Source: Bradyrhizobium sp. 141 (GTDB lineage Bacteria; Pseudomonadota; Alphaproteobacteria; Rhizobiales; Xanthobacteraceae). From it: a stretch of 64,000 bases of DNA. The DNA lies in NCBI RefSeq assembly GCF_023074055.1, contig NZ_JADPKR010000094.1:1-64000 (forward strand), written 5' to 3'. How positions within the stretch are numbered: the first letter of the stretch is position 1; the number at the start of each line of letters is the position of its first letter. The notes under the pieces were generated by a model. The model was not told the origin of the DNA, did not search any database, and saw only the letters and a list, made by a program, of their open reading frames with translations. Below are positions 50,849-59,803 of the stretch, piece after piece. Both the position numbers and the translations under genes were made by a program.

Positions 50849-51799
50849 CTAGCCGGCGCCGCCGGCCAGCTTCCTGACATCGTCGGGCGTCTGTCCGAAG
50901 CGGCGGCGAAACGCGCGATGGAAGTAGGAGACATCGTGGAAACCCGCGAGATGCGCGATCTCGATGATCTTGCGGGTGCGCATGGCAGGATTTCGAAGCA
51001 GCCGATCGGCGCGCAGCAAGCGCTGCTCCAGCACGAAGCCGCTATAGGTGATGCCCGCCTGCTCGAACAGCAGCTGGATCGTGCGTGGGCTGACCCGGTG
51101 CGTGGCCGACAGGACGGTGAGCGACAGCGCGGGGCTGTCCAGCTGCGCCAGGATGTCGGATTTGAGCGTCTCGAGACGCGCTGCGGCAAGACCGCGCGTC
51201 CGAGCTTCCTCGGCGACATCGCCGCGGGCTCCGATCATCAGCACCGAAAGGTCGAATAAATGCTGCGAGACCGCATCGAGCTCCGCGGGCGCGAGCTTGT
51301 CGGCATAAGCATGCGCGAGATCGTAATATCGCAGGAACATCGATGTGATCGGATTGGCGCCGGGGATCGACTGAGCAATCAGGTCCTCGGCATTCGGGCA
51401 GACGCGCAGCAGCGCCTTACGCGGCAGCAGCGCGGTCCGGAAGTTACCGTTCCCGGTCTGAGTGATGTAGGCGCCTTTGATCGAGGGGTCCCCGATTGTG
51501 ACGTCGCCCGCCGCGATCTCCAGCGGGCGTTTTCCCATGGTCCCGCGCAACGCCGAATTGGGCGACGTCGTAATCACCAATTCGTCGTTCGTCCCCAACG
51601 ACACGAAAGATATCGGCGAGCCGAACGAGGCCGAGAGTCTGATGCGGGGAAGAATGGCCGGCGCAATGGTCCGGTGAACTCGCCCTTCCCCGACCGGCAC
51701 GAAATCGACGTTCGCCACCTGACGGCAAAACTGCTCGCGCCATCTTTCATAGGCCGGGCCATTCGGGTCGCCGTCAAAGGAGAGTTGAGGCTGGATCAT
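50849..51799 (-). CDS. AraC-family transcriptional regulator
   Basis: A 316-aa regulator with an N-terminal AraC_binding_2-type domain (QFCRQVANVDFVPVGEGRVH, AAGDVTIGDPSIKGAYITQT). A C-terminal HTH_18 pair follows (LSLTVLSATHRVSPRTIQLL, IIEIAHLAGFHDVSYFHRAF). It converges with the acyl-CoA synthetase gene and probably controls other targets. No effector is evident. Confidence 0.88.
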   Translation of the reverse strand: MIQPQLSFDGDPNGPAYERWREQFCRQVANVDFVPVGEGRVHRTIAPAILPRIRLSASFGSPISFVSLGTNDELVITTSPNSALRGTMGKRPLEIAAGDVTIGDPSIKGAYITQTGNGNFRTALLPRKALLRVCPNAEDLIAQSIPGANPITSMFLRYYDLAHAYADKLAPAELDAVSQHLFDLSVLMIGARGDVAEEARTRGLAAARLETLKSDILAQLDSPALSLTVLSATHRVSPRTIQLLFEQAGITYSGFVLEQRLLRADRLLRNPAMRTRKIIEIAHLAGFHDVSYFHRAFRRRFGQTPDDVRKLAGGAG

Positions 51800-52075
51800 C
51801 GATCGGGAAGGGCAGGTTAGTTGGCGATTGCGGCAGGTTGTATCGTTACGCCGCTGCGCCGCAACGGCAAAAGCGCAGGATTGCGTGATAAGCCACTCGC
51901 GATGACGCGCTGAGACCGCGACCAGGTGCCGCAGTCAAGTGGGTGTCCGGACCGCGCCAGGCGCCGCCGCTGTCGCTGCCTTTGACTTCACTCGATTCGC
52001 CGGTTCGTCCCTCGCGGCGAACGAGACCGGCTCCAGCCCTAATCGTCGGCGTGACATCGGTGACGGCGATGAAGC

Positions 52076-53278
52076 TCAATACCTCTTCACCGCTGCCCCG
52101 AACGCGAACCACAGCGCCATCGATGCGAGCCCGAAGCCGCCGAGCAGCAGGAAGGTCGGACCGTAGCCGATCCATTGCGCGATCCAGCCGCCGAGCGCGG
52201 GACTGAGGCTGGCGCCGACACCCTGCACCGTGATCACGGCGCCCTGGCCGAGATTGATGCGGCCGGTGCCATTGAGCGCGCGCGCGACCATGCCGGGAAC
52301 GGCAACGGTTTGCAGACCCGTGCCGATGCCGTCGAGCACCTGCATCGGCACGACGCCCCACCATCCCGTAACGAAGAAGGCGAGCACGCCGCGAATGGGC
52401 AGGAACATGAAGGAGATCAGGATGATCGGCCAGTAATTGCGCTTGCTTGCGGCCTTCATCGCGATCAGCGACGTCACGACCATCACGCCCTGTGCGATCA
52501 CCACGGTGGTCGCGACGAAGCTCGGGCCGTTGGCCTGTCCCTCGGCTACCGCCGCGAGCCCGTAGAGCGGGACGATCGCGGCATTGCCGAGGTGGAATAG
52601 CGCGAGCGCGAGCGCCAGCACGAGCAGCGCCCGGTGCTTGAGCAGCATCGTCATCGCATCCGGCGGCGCCTTGGAGTCATCCTCCTTGCTGCCGCGCGCG
52701 GCCCGGTCATCGATTGCCTTGGCCGGGATCATCAGCACGCACGCGATCGCGATGGCACCGAACACGGCCGCCAGCATGAACACGGCGACATAGCCGTATT
52801 TGTAGCCGAGATAGCCCGACAGCGCGGCGCCGACCATGTTGCCCGCGTGGTTGTACGCCTGGTTGCGGCCGTTGAGTGCGTTGAAACCCTTCTGCTTGGC
52901 GATGCCCAGCGTGATGCCCGTCACCGCCGGCACGATCGCGGCGCTCGCCAACGATTGCGCGACTTGCGAGAACGTCACCGCCCAGAAATTTTGCGAGATC
53001 AGGATGATGGCGGAAGCGAGAACGACGCAGATGCCGGGAATGACGACCCATAGCCGCTTGTTGCGGCTGGCATCGATGAAGCCGCCGATCGGCGTCGTGA
53101 TCAGCATGCCCGCGACATTGCCGATCGTCAGCGCAGTGCCGATCAGCCCGGTCGCCCAGCCGCGCTCCTGGAGGAATACGCCGACGAACGGACCGATGCC
53201 CGACTGCATGTCGGCCATGAAGAAGTTGAGCGCGAACAGGGGCCAGAGGCGGGAGGGAGAAGGGGATCGCGATGTCAT
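52076..53278 (-). CDS. Major facilitator superfamily transporter
   Basis: A 400-aa membrane protein with about 12 predicted helices in two halves joined by a hydrophilic linker (IDDRAARGSKEDDSKAPPDA). The A-motif-like loop is GGFIDASRNKRLW, and the second half begins HRALLVLALALALFHLGNAA. It resembles the YfcJ/Bcr-like drug-efflux group of MFS proteins, but substrate and direction are unknown. Confidence 0.88.
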   Translation of the reverse strand: MTSRSPSPSRLWPLFALNFFMADMQSGIGPFVGVFLQERGWATGLIGTALTIGNVAGMLITTPIGGFIDASRNKRLWVVIPGICVVLASAIILISQNFWAVTFSQVAQSLASAAIVPAVTGITLGIAKQKGFNALNGRNQAYNHAGNMVGAALSGYLGYKYGYVAVFMLAAVFGAIAIACVLMIPAKAIDDRAARGSKEDDSKAPPDAMTMLLKHRALLVLALALALFHLGNAAIVPLYGLAAVAEGQANGPSFVATTVVIAQGVMVVTSLIAMKAASKRNYWPIILISFMFLPIRGVLAFFVTGWWGVVPMQVLDGIGTGLQTVAVPGMVARALNGTGRINLGQGAVITVQGVGASLSPALGGWIAQWIGYGPTFLLLGGFGLASMALWFAFGAAVKRY

Positions 53279-53451
53279 CGATACCTAGACATGCTCTTCG
53301 TGTGTCGTGGTCCTCTTGGCCAATCGTTCTGGCGTGGATCTGAACGTAACGGACGTTCGCGGCGTTGGTTCCAGTCACCCTTGCCGCTCATCGACCTTGC
53401 TGAACGCTCGTTCGCAATGTCATCCTGCGATCTTCCCACGGAGCTCGAGTC

Positions 53452-54255
53452 ATGCCTCTCTGGACCTGCGAAACCTGCGGCGCGCAATTCCGGAACGGCG
53501 GAAATCCGCCCGCCTCCTGCCTGATTTGCGAGGACGAGCGGCAGTTCGTGAACTGGAAAGGGCAGAGCTTCCTCGCGCGCGAGGAGCTCGCGCGGGCGTA
53601 CCGGTTGGTGGGCCGCGACGATCTCGGCCTCACCGGCATCGGCCTGGAGCCGAGCTTCGCCATCGGGCAACGCGCGCTGCTGGTGCCTCAAGGCGACGGC
53701 TGCGTGATGTGGGATTGCATTCCGCTGGCAACCGATGAAGCCATCCAATACGTTGCAGCACTCGGCGGACTGAAGGCGATCGCGATCTCGCATCCGCACT
53801 ACTACGGCGCGGTCGCCGACTGGAGCGATACCTTTGGCGGCGTGCCGGTCTATCTGCATGCCGACGATCGCGCTTTCGTCACGCGGCCGCATCCCTCGAT
53901 CGTGTACTGGACCGGCGAAAGCCACCGCATCTCCGACGATTTGCTGCTGCTGCGCACCGGCGGTCATTTCGCCGGCGCCACCATGCTGCACGCCGCGCGC
54001 GGTGCGGACGGCAGGGGCGCGCTGCTCACCGGCGACATCGCCCAGGTGACGATGGACCGCCGCTTCGTCAGCTTCATGTATTCCTACCCCAACTACATGC
54101 CGCTCAATGCCGCCGCGGTGCGGCGGATCGCGGCCGCCGTCGCGCCGCTCGCCTTCGATCGCATCTATGGCGCATGGTGGGGGCGCAACATTGCCACTGG
54201 GGCCAAGGCGGCCTTCGCGGCATCGGTGGAGCGCTATATCGCCGCCATCACCTGA
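53452..54255 (+). CDS. Zinc-ribbon / MBL-fold metallo-hydrolase
   Basis: A 267-aa protein. The first 30 residues form a rubredoxin-like zinc ribbon (WTCETCGAQFRNGGNPPASC, LICEDE). The rest is a metallo-beta-lactamase fold, but the canonical HxHxDH box reads SHPHYYGAVADW: the H-x-H pair is kept and the following Asp-His is lost. GGHFAGATMLH and LLTGDIAQVTMD supply the later His and Asp. It may bind one metal or have changed function. Proteins of this arrangement are common in alphaproteobacteria, with no established role. Confidence 0.8.
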   Translation: MPLWTCETCGAQFRNGGNPPASCLICEDERQFVNWKGQSFLAREELARAYRLVGRDDLGLTGIGLEPSFAIGQRALLVPQGDGCVMWDCIPLATDEAIQYVAALGGLKAIAISHPHYYGAVADWSDTFGGVPVYLHADDRAFVTRPHPSIVYWTGESHRISDDLLLLRTGGHFAGATMLHAARGADGRGALLTGDIAQVTMDRRFVSFMYSYPNYMPLNAAAVRRIAAAVAPLAFDRIYGAWWGRNIATGAKAAFAASVERYIAAIT

Positions 54256-54290
54256 GCGGGCGGTCCGGTGGATTTATCTTGCCGGTCCAA

Positions 54291-54317
54291 AATAACTGTA
54301 CTAAAAGTACAGTTATT
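54291..54317. promoter_or_regulatory. Perfect 12-bp inverted repeat (operator candidate)
   Basis: AATAACTGTACT (54291-54302) and AGTACAGTTATT (54306-54317) form a perfect palindrome with a three-base centre. It is AT-rich in GC-rich surroundings and lies 94 bases before the MetX-like gene. No T-run follows, so an operator is likelier than a terminator. Confidence 0.5.
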
Positions 54318-54410
54318 GAGCGCGGCGCAACGGCGCGTCCGCGGGCTCGGTATGATCGATGCATTGCCGCGCCAGCGGCGTATTCTGGGCCGCGAGCGGG
54401 AGTCCGGTTC

Positions 54411-55421
54411 ATGACGGCGCACTACGACATCTTCGAAGCCGGCGACGTCACCCTCCAGTCCGGGGCCGTCTTCTCCTCGCTGAAGCTTGCCTACAAGACC
54501 TACGGCACGCTGAGCCCGGCAAAGGACAACGTCATCCTCTATCCGACGTCGTTCAGCGCGCAGCATTTTGACACCGAGTGGCTGATTGGCCCGGACGGCG
54601 TGCTCGATCCCACGCGCTACTTCATCATCATCCCGAATCTGTTCGGCAACGGCCTGTCGTCCTCGCCGTCCAATAGCGCGGCGCCGTTCCCGGAGGTGAC
54701 CTATCACGATGCGGTCGCGGTCCAGCACCGGCTCCTCACCGAGCGCTTCGGCATCGCAAAGCTTGCGCTCGTCTACGGCTGGTCGATGGGCGGCATGCAG
54801 GCCTATCACTGGGCGGCGCTGCATCCCGATATGGTCGCGCGCGCGGCCGTGGTCTGCGGCAGTGCGCGTTGCGCGCCCTACAATTACGTCTTCCTGGAAA
54901 GCGTGAAGGCCGCGCTAACCGCCGATCCCGCCTTCCGCGACGGCCGCTTCGCCGAGAAGCCCGTCGCCGGCTATCGCGCCATGGGGCGTGTCTATGCCGG
55001 CTGGGCGATGTCGCACGGCTTCTATCGCGACGAGCTCTGGCGCGAGGCCGGCTTCAGCTCGCTGGAGGACTATCTCGTCCGTGCCTGGGATGCGACCTTT
55101 GCTCGGCGCGACGCCAATGATCTGCTGGCGCAGATCGGCATCTGGCAGCGCGGCGACATCAGTCGCTGTAGTGCATTCGGCGGCGATCTCGATCGGGCGC
55201 TGGCGGCGATCAAGGCGCACATGCTGCTGATGCCGGGCGCGACCGATCGCTATTTCGATGTCCGCGACAACGAGGACGAACTCGGCCGGCTGACCAACGC
55301 CAACTCGGCCGTGCTGCATCCGATCCCGTCCCTGCACGGCCATCGCGCCGGCAACCCCGTTGGCAATCCGCGCGACCAGGCCTTCATCAAGGCCGAGGTC
55401 GCAGCCTTCCTCGGCAAGTGA
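54411..55421 (+). CDS. Alpha/beta hydrolase, MetX-like (homoserine O-acetyltransferase family)
   Basis: A 336-aa alpha/beta hydrolase. The nucleophile elbow is YGWSMGGMQAYHWA; the acid/base residues lie in MLLMPGATDRYFD and IPSLHGHRAGNP. The order and length match the MetX family, but the long lid helices of true homoserine acetyltransferases are short, so it is more likely one of the MetX-like esterases. ATG 54411 is chosen because family similarity starts at YDIFEAGDVTLQSG; the longer open frame upstream is not conserved. Its stop overlaps an in-frame GTG of the next gene region, so the two may be co-transcribed. Confidence 0.82.
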   Translation: MTAHYDIFEAGDVTLQSGAVFSSLKLAYKTYGTLSPAKDNVILYPTSFSAQHFDTEWLIGPDGVLDPTRYFIIIPNLFGNGLSSSPSNSAAPFPEVTYHDAVAVQHRLLTERFGIAKLALVYGWSMGGMQAYHWAALHPDMVARAAVVCGSARCAPYNYVFLESVKAALTADPAFRDGRFAEKPVAGYRAMGRVYAGWAMSHGFYRDELWREAGFSSLEDYLVRAWDATFARRDANDLLAQIGIWQRGDISRCSAFGGDLDRALAAIKAHMLLMPGATDRYFDVRDNEDELGRLTNANSAVLHPIPSLHGHRAGNPVGNPRDQAFIKAEVAAFLGK

Positions 55422-55435
55422 CAAGGCATCCGACC

Positions 55436-56383
55436 ATGACTGACGCGACCGTTTCAGAATCCGGCCACCGCCTGAAGCCGCTGACGCCGGCGATGCTGCG
55501 CGAACTGTCGGTCCGCTCCAATCTCAGAGGCGCGGCGCAGAGCCTTGGCCATTATGGCGTGATCGTGCTGGTGGGCGCGCTGATCTGGATGGTCGCTTCC
55601 CGCCATGGCGCGCTCTGGGCGCTGCCGTTGATGGCGGTGCAGGGCTATTTCGTCGCCTTCCTGTTCATGGCGGTGCACGAGACCGCGCACAAGACCGCGT
55701 TCAGGAGCCGCGGCCTCAATCTCGTCGTCGGCCATCTCTCGGCATTCATCATCGGATTGCCCTACGAATATTACTGCCTGTTTCACTGGGACCATCACCG
55801 CTACACCCAGGATCCCGACAAGGATCCCGAGTTGATCGTCGGGGTGAAGCCGGCATCCGACACGCAGCTCGCTATCGCCTATAGCGGCCTGCTGCAAGTC
55901 GCCGGGCGTCTGCGGCTGATGCTCGGCCATGCCGTCACGGGTAAGGTCGTCGTGCCCTGGATTCCCGAGGGCAAGCGCGCCACCATCGTTATCGAGGCGC
56001 GTGCCTATGTCGCGCTCTATGTCTTGCTGCTCGCGCTCTCGCTGTGGTTTTCGTCCGCGTTGCTGCTTTGGGTCTGGATCGTCCCGCTCGTCATCGGGCA
56101 GTTCTTCCTGCGGCCCTATCTCTATGCCGAGCATACCGGCTGCTACCGCACCCGCAGCGCTTTCCAGAACACCCGCACCACCTATACCGGCGCGGTCGTC
56201 AAATGGTTCGCGTGGAACATGCCCTACCATGTCGAGCACCACGCTTATCCCTCGATCCCCTTTCATGCGCTGCCGAAGCTGAACGAGATCGTCGATGGCG
56301 AGATCGTGCATCGCGGCCGCGGCTACATCAGAACGACGCGCGAGACCTGGGCCTGGTTTCGCCGGCAGCGGCAGGGCGGCTAG
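55436..56383 (+). CDS. Membrane fatty-acid desaturase (FA_desaturase family)
   Basis: A 315-aa integral membrane di-iron enzyme with all three histidine boxes: HETAHKTAF, HWDHHRY and HVEHHAYP. Hydrophobic segments flank them (VIVLVGALIWMVASRHGALW, YVALYVLLLALSLWFSSALL). It would introduce a double bond into, or hydroxylate, a lipid or related chain using O2. It starts 14 bases after the MetX-like gene. A strong bidirectional terminator follows its stop. Confidence 0.88.
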   Translation: MTDATVSESGHRLKPLTPAMLRELSVRSNLRGAAQSLGHYGVIVLVGALIWMVASRHGALWALPLMAVQGYFVAFLFMAVHETAHKTAFRSRGLNLVVGHLSAFIIGLPYEYYCLFHWDHHRYTQDPDKDPELIVGVKPASDTQLAIAYSGLLQVAGRLRLMLGHAVTGKVVVPWIPEGKRATIVIEARAYVALYVLLLALSLWFSSALLLWVWIVPLVIGQFFLRPYLYAEHTGCYRTRSAFQNTRTTYTGAVVKWFAWNMPYHVEHHAYPSIPFHALPKLNEIVDGEIVHRGRGYIRTTRETWAWFRRQRQGG

Positions 56384-56391
56384 TCAAATGC

Positions 56392-56422
56392 AAAGCTCCG
56401 GTCGCGGTGCGACCGGAGCTTT
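56392..56422. terminator. Bidirectional terminator
   Basis: AAAGCTCCGGTCGC (56392-56405) pairs perfectly with GCGACCGGAGCTTT (56409-56422) around a three-base loop. It lies between the desaturase gene and the leftward gene at 56440, with A/T tracts on both ends. Confidence 0.75.
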
Positions 56423-56439
56423 GTCGTGAAGGCGAGATA

Positions 56440-56688
56440 TCAGTACATCCCGTAGGCACAGACATTCACGACGCGCACGCGCAGGCCGTGACGGGTCTGG
56501 ATCAGGCGCTCCTGGTAGCAATTGCTGACGCCGGTGTTGAGGTAGATCCCGCCAAAGCCCCAGCCGGGACCCCAGTGGTGATGACCGTGATGGTGATGGA
56601 AACCGCCGGCCGAGGCCGCGGTGGGGGCGAGAGCGGCGACAGCGAGCGAGCCGGCGGCGATCAGACCAAGAGCAAGCTTACGAAACAT
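56440..56688 (-). CDS. Small secreted histidine-rich protein (82 aa)
   Basis: MFRKLALGLIAAGSLAVAAL is a clear signal peptide (cleavage near ASA-GG). The mature part starts GGFHHHHGHHHWGPGWGFGG, a histidine/glycine-rich stretch suited to metal binding, and ends RVRVVNVCAYGMY with two cysteines (NCYQE and VCAYG). ATG 56688 is preferred over 56694 because GGAGA lies six bases before it. Such GH-rich secreted proteins are common in Bradyrhizobium; the function is unknown. Confidence 0.65.
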   Translation of the reverse strand: MFRKLALGLIAAGSLAVAALAPTAASAGGFHHHHGHHHWGPGWGFGGIYLNTGVSNCYQERLIQTRHGLRVRVVNVCAYGMY

Positions 56689-56824
56689 CTTCATTCTCCA
56701 TTTGGCGCGGGGCCGTTGTTGTGTCCCTGCATCTCGGTCGGGCTGAAACGCGAATGCGTTCACGGCTCGCGGCGAGAATCGTGTTTCAGGATTGTTTCGT
56801 GGCCTGCGGCAAAGTGTGCCGCCG

Positions 56825-57805
56825 TCAGGCTTTTTGCACCGCGCGATAGCGCGCGGCCATTGCCTGCGTCAGCTCCACCATCTTGTCGCGAAGATCGGCG
56901 GGCTCCAGCACTTCGGCCTCGGGACCGAGCCGCAACAATTCGGCCGCGGCGTGCCAGGAGGTCTTGCCAACAGGCACGCGCGCAATGCGCCAGCCGTCAG
57001 CATCGATGGTCTCCTCGAACTGCGTGCGCGCCTTGACGTAGGGCTGGCTCAGCGCATCAAGCAGCTTGACGCCGAACGGCGACAGTCGCACGACCGCGAC
57101 ATTCGGATGCATCTCGGCCTCGAGGCGAAGTGTCGCGGCATGCCAGTAGGCAGCGAGATCGAAATCGGCTGGGCGATCGAAGCCGTCGTCGAGCATCGTG
57201 CAGTCGAGCACGCGCGCGACGCGATAGGTGCGCACGCTGGCGTCGACCTGACCTGCGAGGTACCAGCTCCCACCCTTCAGCACGAGGCCGAGCGGCGCGA
57301 GGCGGCGCTGCTTCTCGGATCGCCAGCTCTGATAGCGGATCTTGATCAGCGTCCCGCGCAGCAGCGCGCCGGTAATCGCGCGCAGATGCTTCGGCTGTTC
57401 CGCCTCGCCGAACCAGCCGGGCGCGTCCAGATAGAAACGCTCCTGCATCCGGCTGGCATCCTGGCGCAGATGGATTGGCAGCGCCGCCATCAGCTTGTTT
57501 CGCGCGGCGATCATGGCCGCATCCAGCCCGAGCGCCGCGGCGGGGCCGGGGAGCCCCGCGAGGAACAGCGCGCCCGCCTCGGTCTGTGACAGACCGTTCA
57601 GCCGCACGCGGTAGCCGTCGAGCAGGCGATAGCCGCCCTCCGCGCCGCGATCGGCGTAAACGGGAACGCCGGACGCGGCGAGCGCGTCGATGTCACGATA
57701 GATCGTGCGCACCGACACCTCGCAGGCATCCGCGAGTTCGGGCGCGGTGACTTGCCCCCTGGCCTGGAGGGTGGTGAGGATCGACAGCATCCGGCTCGCG
57801 CGCAT
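56825..57805 (-). CDS. WYL-domain transcriptional regulator (YafY family)
   Basis: A 326-aa regulator. The N-terminal HTH_11 domain reads MLSILTTLQARGQVTAPELA then VRTIYRDIDALAASGVPVYA. The WYL sensor domain lies at about 140-220 (LIKIRYQSWRSEKQRRLAPL, LVLKGGSWYLAGQ), followed by the WCX extension. It is divergent from the glutathione S-transferase gene, and a 12-bp palindrome (57817-57845) in the shared promoter is the likely operator, so the regulator probably controls the transferase. Confidence 0.9.
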   Translation of the reverse strand: MRASRMLSILTTLQARGQVTAPELADACEVSVRTIYRDIDALAASGVPVYADRGAEGGYRLLDGYRVRLNGLSQTEAGALFLAGLPGPAAALGLDAAMIAARNKLMAALPIHLRQDASRMQERFYLDAPGWFGEAEQPKHLRAITGALLRGTLIKIRYQSWRSEKQRRLAPLGLVLKGGSWYLAGQVDASVRTYRVARVLDCTMLDDGFDRPADFDLAAYWHAATLRLEAEMHPNVAVVRLSPFGVKLLDALSQPYVKARTQFEETIDADGWRIARVPVGKTSWHAAAELLRLGPEAEVLEPADLRDKMVELTQAMAARYRAVQKA

Positions 57806-57816
57806 GATTGCTTAAA

Positions 57817-57845
57817 CCATACCTGACACAGGATGTCAGGTATGG
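57817..57845. promoter_or_regulatory. Inverted repeat between WYL regulator and GST gene
   Basis: CCATACCTGACA (57817-57828) and TGTCAGGTATGG (57834-57845) are perfect arms around five bases. It lies 12 bases from the regulator start and 49 from the GST start, a usual place for an autoregulatory operator. Confidence 0.65.
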
Positions 57846-57893
57846 GCCTCTACAAGATGCGCCTAGTCAGACGACGCCCCCGGGAGACCTGCC

Positions 57894-58553
57894 ATGACCA
57901 GACCTGCCATGACCGATCCGAACCGCATCACGCTGTATTACTCGCCGCAAAGCCGCGCCACCGGCACGCGGGTGCTGCTGGAGGAACTGGGGGCGCCCTA
58001 CGTTCTCCATGTCCTCAACATGAAGGCGGGCGAGCAGCGTCAGCCCGACTATCTCGCCATCAATCCACTCGGCAAGGTGCCGGCGGTCCGTCACGGCGAT
58101 GCCCTGGTGACCGAGCAGGTCGCCATCACCATCTTTCTCGCCGATCTGTTTCCGCAGGCAGGTCTGACGCCCGCGCTGAACGATCCGCTGCGCGGTCCTT
58201 ATCTGCGCTGGATCGCCTATTACGGCTCATCCTTCGAGCCGGCGCTGATCGACAAATTCATGCAGCGCGAGCCGGCCCCCATCACGCATTCGCCCTATGC
58301 CGACTACGACACCATGCTCGGCGCGCTCGAAGCGCAGCTGTCGAAGGGGCCGTATCTACTCGGCGAGCGGATGACGGCTGCCGATGTGCTGTGGGGCGTC
58401 GCATTCAGCTGGACCATGATGTTCGGCATCGTGCCGAAAAAGGACGTGTTCGTGCGCTATGCCGAACGTATGACGTCGCGGTCGGCGTTCCAGCGGATCA
58501 ATGCGGTCGATGACGAGATGGCGGCGCAGCATGCCAAGGCTGCTGGGGGCTGA
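57894..58553 (+). CDS. Glutathione S-transferase
   Basis: A 219-aa cytosolic GST. The thioredoxin-like N-domain is ITLYYSPQSRATGTRVLLEE, with the glutathione-site segment NPLGKVPAVRHGDALVTEQV. The helical C-domain includes LSKGPYLLGERMTAADVLWG. It would conjugate or reduce electrophiles with glutathione. The ATG 57894 (GGGAGA upstream) and a second ATG 15 bases later are both possible. It is likely controlled by the divergent WYL regulator. Confidence 0.9.
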   Translation: MTRPAMTDPNRITLYYSPQSRATGTRVLLEELGAPYVLHVLNMKAGEQRQPDYLAINPLGKVPAVRHGDALVTEQVAITIFLADLFPQAGLTPALNDPLRGPYLRWIAYYGSSFEPALIDKFMQREPAPITHSPYADYDTMLGALEAQLSKGPYLLGERMTAADVLWGVAFSWTMMFGIVPKKDVFVRYAERMTSRSAFQRINAVDDEMAAQHAKAAGG

Positions 58554-58570
58554 ATGATACAAGGTGGCAG

Positions 58571-59005
58571 ATGACGAAGCCGATGCACACGACCAACTGC
58601 TTCAACACCTTCATCCGGGTTGCCGAAGACTGTCCCGCGCGTACTGGCGAGGAGCCGCCGTTGCGCGCGGGAAAGCCGACGGTGGCGTGCCTGCAATACG
58701 TGATGATCGCCAAGGCACCCTACAAATACACGTCCGACGACGTGATCTTCGCGACGTCTGCGCCGGGACGCGAGCTCGATGTGAAGGCGACGAAGACGGA
58801 GAAGCATGCGGCCCGCGAAGCGTTCTTCTCTCGGGGGCAAGCGTGCATGAGGGCGTCGAGCCTGGGCAAGCGCTTCGGATGGGGCGTTCATGCCGATCGC
58901 GAGGGCCGGATCGCGATCTACGCCATCGACAGCAAACGCTATCAGGCGCTTGTCCGCGATCCCAAGCTCACGCAGGTGCGCGCGATGCGGTCGAAGCGGG
59001 CGTGA
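58571..59005 (+). CDS. DUF6157 family protein
   Basis: A 144-aa protein: MHTTNCFNTFIRVAEDCPAR, then YVMIAKAPYKYTSDDVIFAT, GWGVHADREGRIAIYAIDSK and RYQALVRDP, in the order of the DUF6157 family. AAGGTGG directly precedes the ATG. The gap of 17 bases after the GST gene suggests co-transcription. The function of the family is unknown. Confidence 0.7.
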   Translation: MTKPMHTTNCFNTFIRVAEDCPARTGEEPPLRAGKPTVACLQYVMIAKAPYKYTSDDVIFATSAPGRELDVKATKTEKHAAREAFFSRGQACMRASSLGKRFGWGVHADREGRIAIYAIDSKRYQALVRDPKLTQVRAMRSKRA

Positions 59006-59791
59006 TCAGAATTTTGGCGCTCGCTTCTCCGCGAACGCCTTGATGCCTTCCTTGATCTCGTCGCCGCGCATGCTGTCGCGGTGGCGCTGGTCGGCGGCGC
59101 GATCATCGAGCTCGCCGCGGGCGAATTCGTTGATCGCACGCTTCATGCCGCGCATCGCCTGCGGCGCGTTGCCGGCGAGGACGCCAGCGAGCTTGTCGAC
59201 TTCCTCGTCGAGGAACTCCACCGGCACCATGGCGGTGAGATAGCCGATGCGCAGCATCTCCGGCGCGCTGATCTTTTGCGCGGTCAGGAACAGCTTTTTC
59301 GCATTGTCGAGGCCAAGGCGGGTGACGTAGCGTTTGATGCCGCTCCGGTAATAATGCAGCCCGAGCCGCGCCGCCGGCATGAACATCTCGGCGGTGTCGA
59401 CGCCGATGCGGAAATCGCAGGCGAGCGCGAGGTCGGTCGAGCCGCCGTAGACGCCACCGTTGAGCCGGCAGATCGTCGGCACGCCCAAATCCTCCAGCCG
59501 GTTGACGACCACCTCGAAGGCGGAGCCCGCGCTCTGCTGCTCGTTTGCGCTGACGGCGCGCTCGGCGACCGAATTGAGGTCATAGCCGGCGGAGAAGACG
59601 CGGCCGGTGCCGGTCAGCACCAGCACGCGGATGGCAGGATCTGCCTCGACCTGGTCGAACAGTTTGACGAGCTCGTCGAGGTCCTCCGCCTGGAGCCGGT
59701 TGAGATGCTTGGGCCGGTTGAGGCGGATGGTGGCGCGTGCGCCGTCGCGTTCGAGCAGGGGGCCGGTGGCTGCGTCGGTGATGTCCGACAT
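59006..59791 (-). CDS. Enoyl-CoA hydratase/isomerase family protein
   Basis: A 261-aa crotonase-fold protein. It has IRLNRPKHLNRLQAEDLDEL, the oxyanion-hole region GRVFSAGYDLNS and RLNGGVYGGSTDLALACDFR. Both glutamates of classical hydratases (in the GG-E-AL and PE-LG segments) are replaced (GGSTDLAL, MPAARLGLHY), so it is probably an isomerase, dehalogenase or thioesterase-like member. ATG 59791 is set by GGAGAC upstream. It lies 12 bases after the channel gene in the same direction. Confidence 0.85.
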   Translation of the reverse strand: MSDITDAATGPLLERDGARATIRLNRPKHLNRLQAEDLDELVKLFDQVEADPAIRVLVLTGTGRVFSAGYDLNSVAERAVSANEQQSAGSAFEVVVNRLEDLGVPTICRLNGGVYGGSTDLALACDFRIGVDTAEMFMPAARLGLHYYRSGIKRYVTRLGLDNAKKLFLTAQKISAPEMLRIGYLTAMVPVEFLDEEVDKLAGVLAGNAPQAMRGMKRAINEFARGELDDRAADQRHRDSMRGDEIKEGIKAFAEKRAPKF

Positions 59792-59803
59792 TCTTGTCTC
59801 CAT

